Of a stretch of 17,304 nt of DNA, positions 14,559-17,304 are shown piece after piece. Position 1 is the stretch's first letter. Each line of letters opens with the position of its first letter. The notes beneath the pieces are model-generated. The model saw nothing but the letters and a program-made list of their open reading frames with translations, was not told the origin of the DNA and ran no database searches. The stretch comes from CAJQND01 sp051010055 (GTDB lineage Bacteria; Pseudomonadota; Alphaproteobacteria; Rhizobiales; CAJQND01): contig JBPCVY010000078.1 of the NCBI GenBank assembly GCA_051010055.1, positions 1 to 17,304 of the forward strand, written 5' to 3'. Both the position numbers and the translations under genes were made by a program.

Positions 14559-14996
14559 AGAGCGTTAATCCAGGCCCGCAAGGCATATGAAGAAGTCGTG
14601 CGGATTGGATATCAACGGACCCTAAAGGACTAGCAGCAGGCCCGACGGGATATGCTTAAATCCTTTCCCAAGAAGAAAACCCATTGGCTACACGCTGAGT
14701 TTTTCAACACCTCAAGGTTTAACGAGACCGACTAGCCAACGAAAGGTATAGTCAAAAAAATGCTTGTGTAGAGTATCCATTTGGCATGTCCACTTTTGCG
14801 GGTAAAGCAGACATTACTGCGAAAACTGGAAATTTCTGCTTTGTGCCAATAGCGGACGTCGCTGGGATTACAGAACTTGCCTTTGAATGACGCCGTGAAT
14901 AGCTCGCCGATAAAAGCCAAATGGCGAAAGAACCGTTGATGTCATCAATACGTACCAGTTGTGTGGTCCGAACTCACAGGCTTTGGCACTAATCTT
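14559..14996. other. Gene-free stretch between the pseudogene locus and the amidohydrolases
   Basis: I see no supportable gene in these 438 bases. The left part (14559-14785) has only short, stop-interrupted frames and looks more A+T-rich than its neighbours. The palindromic repeat at 14786-14859 follows. The right part must contain the promoter of the amidohydrolase at 14997, but no clear -35/-10 pair stands out. Confidence 0.5.
14786..14859. repeat. Dispersed palindromic repeat, two units
   Basis: Unit 1 (14786-14814) runs from ATGTCC to CAGACAT with internal near-symmetry. Unit 2 (14835-14859) carries TCTGCTTTGTGCCAATAGCG followed by GACGT, in the related inverted arrangement. Translated on the minus strand this yields DVRYWHKAEI and CFTRKSGHA, strings I associate with spurious small ORFs annotated many times in Bradyrhizobium and Mesorhizobium genomes, so it is probably a member of that dispersed repeat family. 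The family link is from memory; copy number in this genome is unknown. Confidence 0.6.
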
Positions 14997-16880
14997 ATGA
15001 AGCAGAGATTGAATTGCCCACTCAAATCGGCCGTGGTGGCTCTCTTGATGATGCCAGGTTTGGCTTCCGCGCAAGAGATTGCCGATACAATCTATTCGGG
15101 CGGTCCTATTCTCACGATCAATGATTCTGCGCCTGATGCGAAAGCCGTAGCAGTAAAAGACGGTCGGATAATCGCGATCGGGACATTAGGTGATGTGAAT
15201 GTTCACAAGGGCGAACAGACGCAAATGTTCGACCTTCGCGGTAGGGCAATGCTGCCAGGTTTCGTGGACAGCCATGGCCACGTAGTTATGGGCGGCCTTC
15301 AAGCTCTGTCCGCGAACTTGCTTTCGCCTCCAGATGGCGAGGTCAAGGATATCGCCAGCCTTCAAGCCACTCTTTCAAAGTGGGCCAAAGATAATGTCCG
15401 GGCGGTTGACAAGGTGAAGATGATCATCGGCTTTGGCTATGATAATGCACGGTTGGCGGAACTTCGCCACCCGACCCGCCAAGAATTGGACGAAGTATCT
15501 TCAGAGTTTCCGATCATTATCGTTCATCAATCCGGGCATCTGGGTGTGGCAAATTCCAAGGCGCTGAAAATGTCGGGCATTGACGCTTCCTCAGAAAATC
15601 CGAAGGGTGGTGTTATCCAGCGTGGCGACGACGGTGCGCCCAATGGGGTGCTCGAAGAGTATGCCTTCTTTCAGGTGCTTGTTCCGCTTCTTTCCAAGCT
15701 TGGCCCAGATGGTCTGACCGCGTTTGCTAAAGCAGGAACGAAGCTATGGGCCAGCTATGGTTACACCACCGCGCAGGAAGGTCGATCATCTGCCAGTATT
15801 GTCGAGACGTTGAAAGCAGTCGATGCTTCCGGAAATTTGGAGATTGACGTTGTCGCCTTTCCCGACGTGCTCGAAGACAAGGAATATATCGGCGCGAATG
15901 CCTCCAAAGACTATACAGGACGCGTTCGCGTCGGAGGCTGCAAGCTTACCATCGATGGTTCGCCGCAGGGCTTCACCGCGCTGAGAGATCGTCCCTACTA
16001 CAATCCTATCGGTAACTATCCGCCAGGCTATGCCGGCTATGCAGCGGTCACTATGAAGCAAGTTCAGGAATCCGTAAATTGGTGTTACGAGAATGGCATC
16101 CAGATCATCACCCATTCGAACGGCGAGGGTGCATCAGACATGTTGATCGCGGCCATAGGTGCCGCGCAAGCCAAGTATGGCGATCCTGGAAATAGACCTG
16201 TGCTGATCCACGGACAATTTTTACGCGAGGATCAAGTCGACAGTTACAAGCGTCTTGGCGTCTTCCCCTCAGTTTTTCCGATGCACACCTTCTATTGGGG
16301 TGACTGGCATCGCGACCACACTGTTGGTCCAGCTAATGCAGAGAACATCTCGCCTACAGGTTGGATCAGGCAGCGTGGTATGATGTTTGGCACCCATCAC
16401 GACGCGCCCGTGGCTTTTCCGGACAGCATGCGCATTTTATCCGCGACTGTAACTCGACGTACCCGGTCGGGCGACATTCTAGGTCCGAGTCAGCGGGTGG
16501 ACGTCATGACGGCGCTAAAAGCAATGACCATATGGCCAGCGTGGCAGCATTTCGAGGAGAAAACCAAAGGTTCAATCGAAGTCGGAAAGCTTGCAGATTT
16601 TGTAGTTCTGTCAAATGATCCAAAGTCCGTTGCTCCCGAATCGCTCGCCGACCTAAAGGTACTGGTCACCATCAAAGAAGACAAAGTCGTCTACAAGGCG
16701 GAAGCCGACACGCGTAGAGGCCAGCTGAGATCGTCACCCTTCATAGGCGATCCGGTCACAGCTCACCGCTTTATGCACGCGATGTACCGTGGGATGGGAG
16801 TTGAGAGGCCCATCGTTCGATGCTTGCTAAGCTCTGCGAAGTGCCAGCGCCTGTTCGGGACGGCAACATCCCGTAGGTGA
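14997..16880 (+). CDS. Exported amidohydrolase, YtcJ/Amidohydro_3 type
   Basis: A metal-dependent hydrolase of unknown substrate. The ATG at 14997 gives 627 residues starting with a clear Sec signal (KSAVVALLMMPGLASA, likely cleavage after A25); the upstream GTG at 14961 would bury the signal and is rejected. After a small beta domain (DGRIIAIG) comes LPGFVDSHGHVVMGG with metal-binding H93 and H95. HQSGHLGVANSKAL (177-190), TIDGSPQGF, ITHSNGEGASD and THHDAPVAFPDS follow in the order seen in YtcJ-like proteins, and GSIEVGKLADFVVLSNDP closes the fold. The tail after VVYKAE adds about 58 residues. The ribosome binding site is poor. A second amidohydrolase begins 29 bases later, so the pair is probably co-transcribed. 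Confidence 0.87.
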   Translation: MKQRLNCPLKSAVVALLMMPGLASAQEIADTIYSGGPILTINDSAPDAKAVAVKDGRIIAIGTLGDVNVHKGEQTQMFDLRGRAMLPGFVDSHGHVVMGGLQALSANLLSPPDGEVKDIASLQATLSKWAKDNVRAVDKVKMIIGFGYDNARLAELRHPTRQELDEVSSEFPIIIVHQSGHLGVANSKALKMSGIDASSENPKGGVIQRGDDGAPNGVLEEYAFFQVLVPLLSKLGPDGLTAFAKAGTKLWASYGYTTAQEGRSSASIVETLKAVDASGNLEIDVVAFPDVLEDKEYIGANASKDYTGRVRVGGCKLTIDGSPQGFTALRDRPYYNPIGNYPPGYAGYAAVTMKQVQESVNWCYENGIQIITHSNGEGASDMLIAAIGAAQAKYGDPGNRPVLIHGQFLREDQVDSYKRLGVFPSVFPMHTFYWGDWHRDHTVGPANAENISPTGWIRQRGMMFGTHHDAPVAFPDSMRILSATVTRRTRSGDILGPSQRVDVMTALKAMTIWPAWQHFEEKTKGSIEVGKLADFVVLSNDPKSVAPESLADLKVLVTIKEDKVVYKAEADTRRGQLRSSPFIGDPVTAHRFMHAMYRGMGVERPIVRCLLSSAKCQRLFGTATSRR

Positions 16881-16909
16881 CTTCAGCGACATCGAGGAGG
16901 TGCGATAGA

Positions 16910-17304
16910 ATGACCAGGATTAACAGGCGTGAGTTCCTTGGAGTTGCTGGTGCTAGCGCCCTAGCTCCGTTCGGGACCGCATTCGGCCAATCCGGTTCAT
17001 TGTCCGATATGGGAAAATCTATTGTCCCACTTCCGATGGTGAGGGTTTTCACCGCACGAGAGATTGTGACACTTGATCCCGCGCGACCTGCAGCGGAGGC
17101 TGTCGCCGTTGTAAACGGCCGTATCCTTTTGGCTGGAAGTTTAGAAAAGATCAAGCGAGCACTGAAAGGACAACGCCACACCATCGATACGACGTTTGCT
17201 GAAAAAGTGATCGTGCCCGGCTTTATCGCCCAGCACGACCACCCACTTCTAGCGGCGCTGACCATGTCCTCAGAAGTGCTGGCAATCGAAGACTGGGTAT
17301 TACC
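16910..17304 (+). CDS. Tat-exported amidohydrolase, Amidohydro_3 type (partial)
   Basis: The frame is open to the window end, so only 131 residues are visible. The N terminus reads INRREFLGVAGASAL (residues 4-18), a twin-arginine motif (R6-R7, F9, L10) followed by a hydrophobic stretch, and predicts folded export by the Tat pathway. The mature part begins like the preceding gene: VFTAREIVTLDP, AVAVVNGRILLAG, then VPGFIAQHDHPLL with metal-binding H109 and H111. GAGGAGG lies 9 bases before the ATG, much stronger than for the upstream paralogue. Being paired with a Sec-exported relative suggests joint periplasmic breakdown of an amide, ester or cyclic compound; the substrate cannot be told from the sequence. 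Confidence 0.85.
   Translation, partial: MTRINRREFLGVAGASALAPFGTAFGQSGSLSDMGKSIVPLPMVRVFTAREIVTLDPARPAAEAVAVVNGRILLAGSLEKIKRALKGQRHTIDTTFAEKVIVPGFIAQHDHPLLAALTMSSEVLAIEDWVL

Noticed and set aside
14574..14711. Plus-strand codons reading ARKAYEEVVRIGYQRTLKD as a possible transposase remnant
   Set aside because: The stretch is short, interrupted by a stop, and I could not match it to any transposase family.
14732..14920. Open frame of 62 codons on the minus strand
   Set aside because: It reads through the palindromic repeat; proteins with the YWHKAEI-like string are a known kind of spurious repeat translation.

Overview
The window looks like a chromosomal segment of an alphaproteobacterium, most probably in the Rhizobiales (Hyphomicrobiales). 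Three things point there: a GcrA cell-cycle regulator, the gene order pstB-phoU-phoB / gcrA / argD-argF-hslO (an order I associate with rhizobial chromosomes), and the long two-domain dCTP deaminase typical of this class. All identifications come from reading motifs; no database search was run.

Layout. Bases 2-1873 (+) hold the end of a phosphate operon: the C-terminal part of PstB, PhoU and PhoB. Two adjacent hairpins (1903-1936 and 1945-1969) separate it from the convergent gcrA (1975-2484, -). A 460-base divergent region (2485-2944) lies between gcrA and argD. It has no convincing gene but is rich in signals: two GAnTC sites, a perfect inverted repeat next to a TATATA box, a CtrA-like half-site pair, nested RNA stems, and an intrinsic terminator that ends 47 bases before argD. 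Bases 2945-6085 (+) are argD-argF-hslO, which are arginine synthesis genes followed by the redox chaperone Hsp33. Bases 6093-9206 (-) run apaG, trkH, argE in transcription order, so three arginine genes sit within 4.4 kb on two strands. A two-domain dCTP deaminase (9386-10516, +) converges on an unassigned radical SAM protein (10526-11527, -), followed upstream by dodecin and a tiny stand-alone cNMP-binding-fold protein. A Cds1-like PLP enzyme (12515-13582, +) ends the well-ordered part.

From about 13583 the character changes. Between 13705 and 14558 (-) there is a decayed locus. It contains a recognisable but 5'-truncated and frameshifted Cu/Zn superoxide dismutase, which runs without a stop codon into a haem c-binding (CXXCH) domain that resembles cytochrome P460-like proteins. 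Three single-base repairs would make this one reading frame of about 284 codons. Next come a dispersed palindromic repeat (14786-14859) and two consecutive exported amidohydrolases of the YtcJ/Amidohydro_3 type, one with a Sec signal and one with a Tat signal; the second is cut by the window end. This right-hand quarter looks like accessory, remodelled DNA.

No rRNA, tRNA, CRISPR array, intact transposase or origin was seen.
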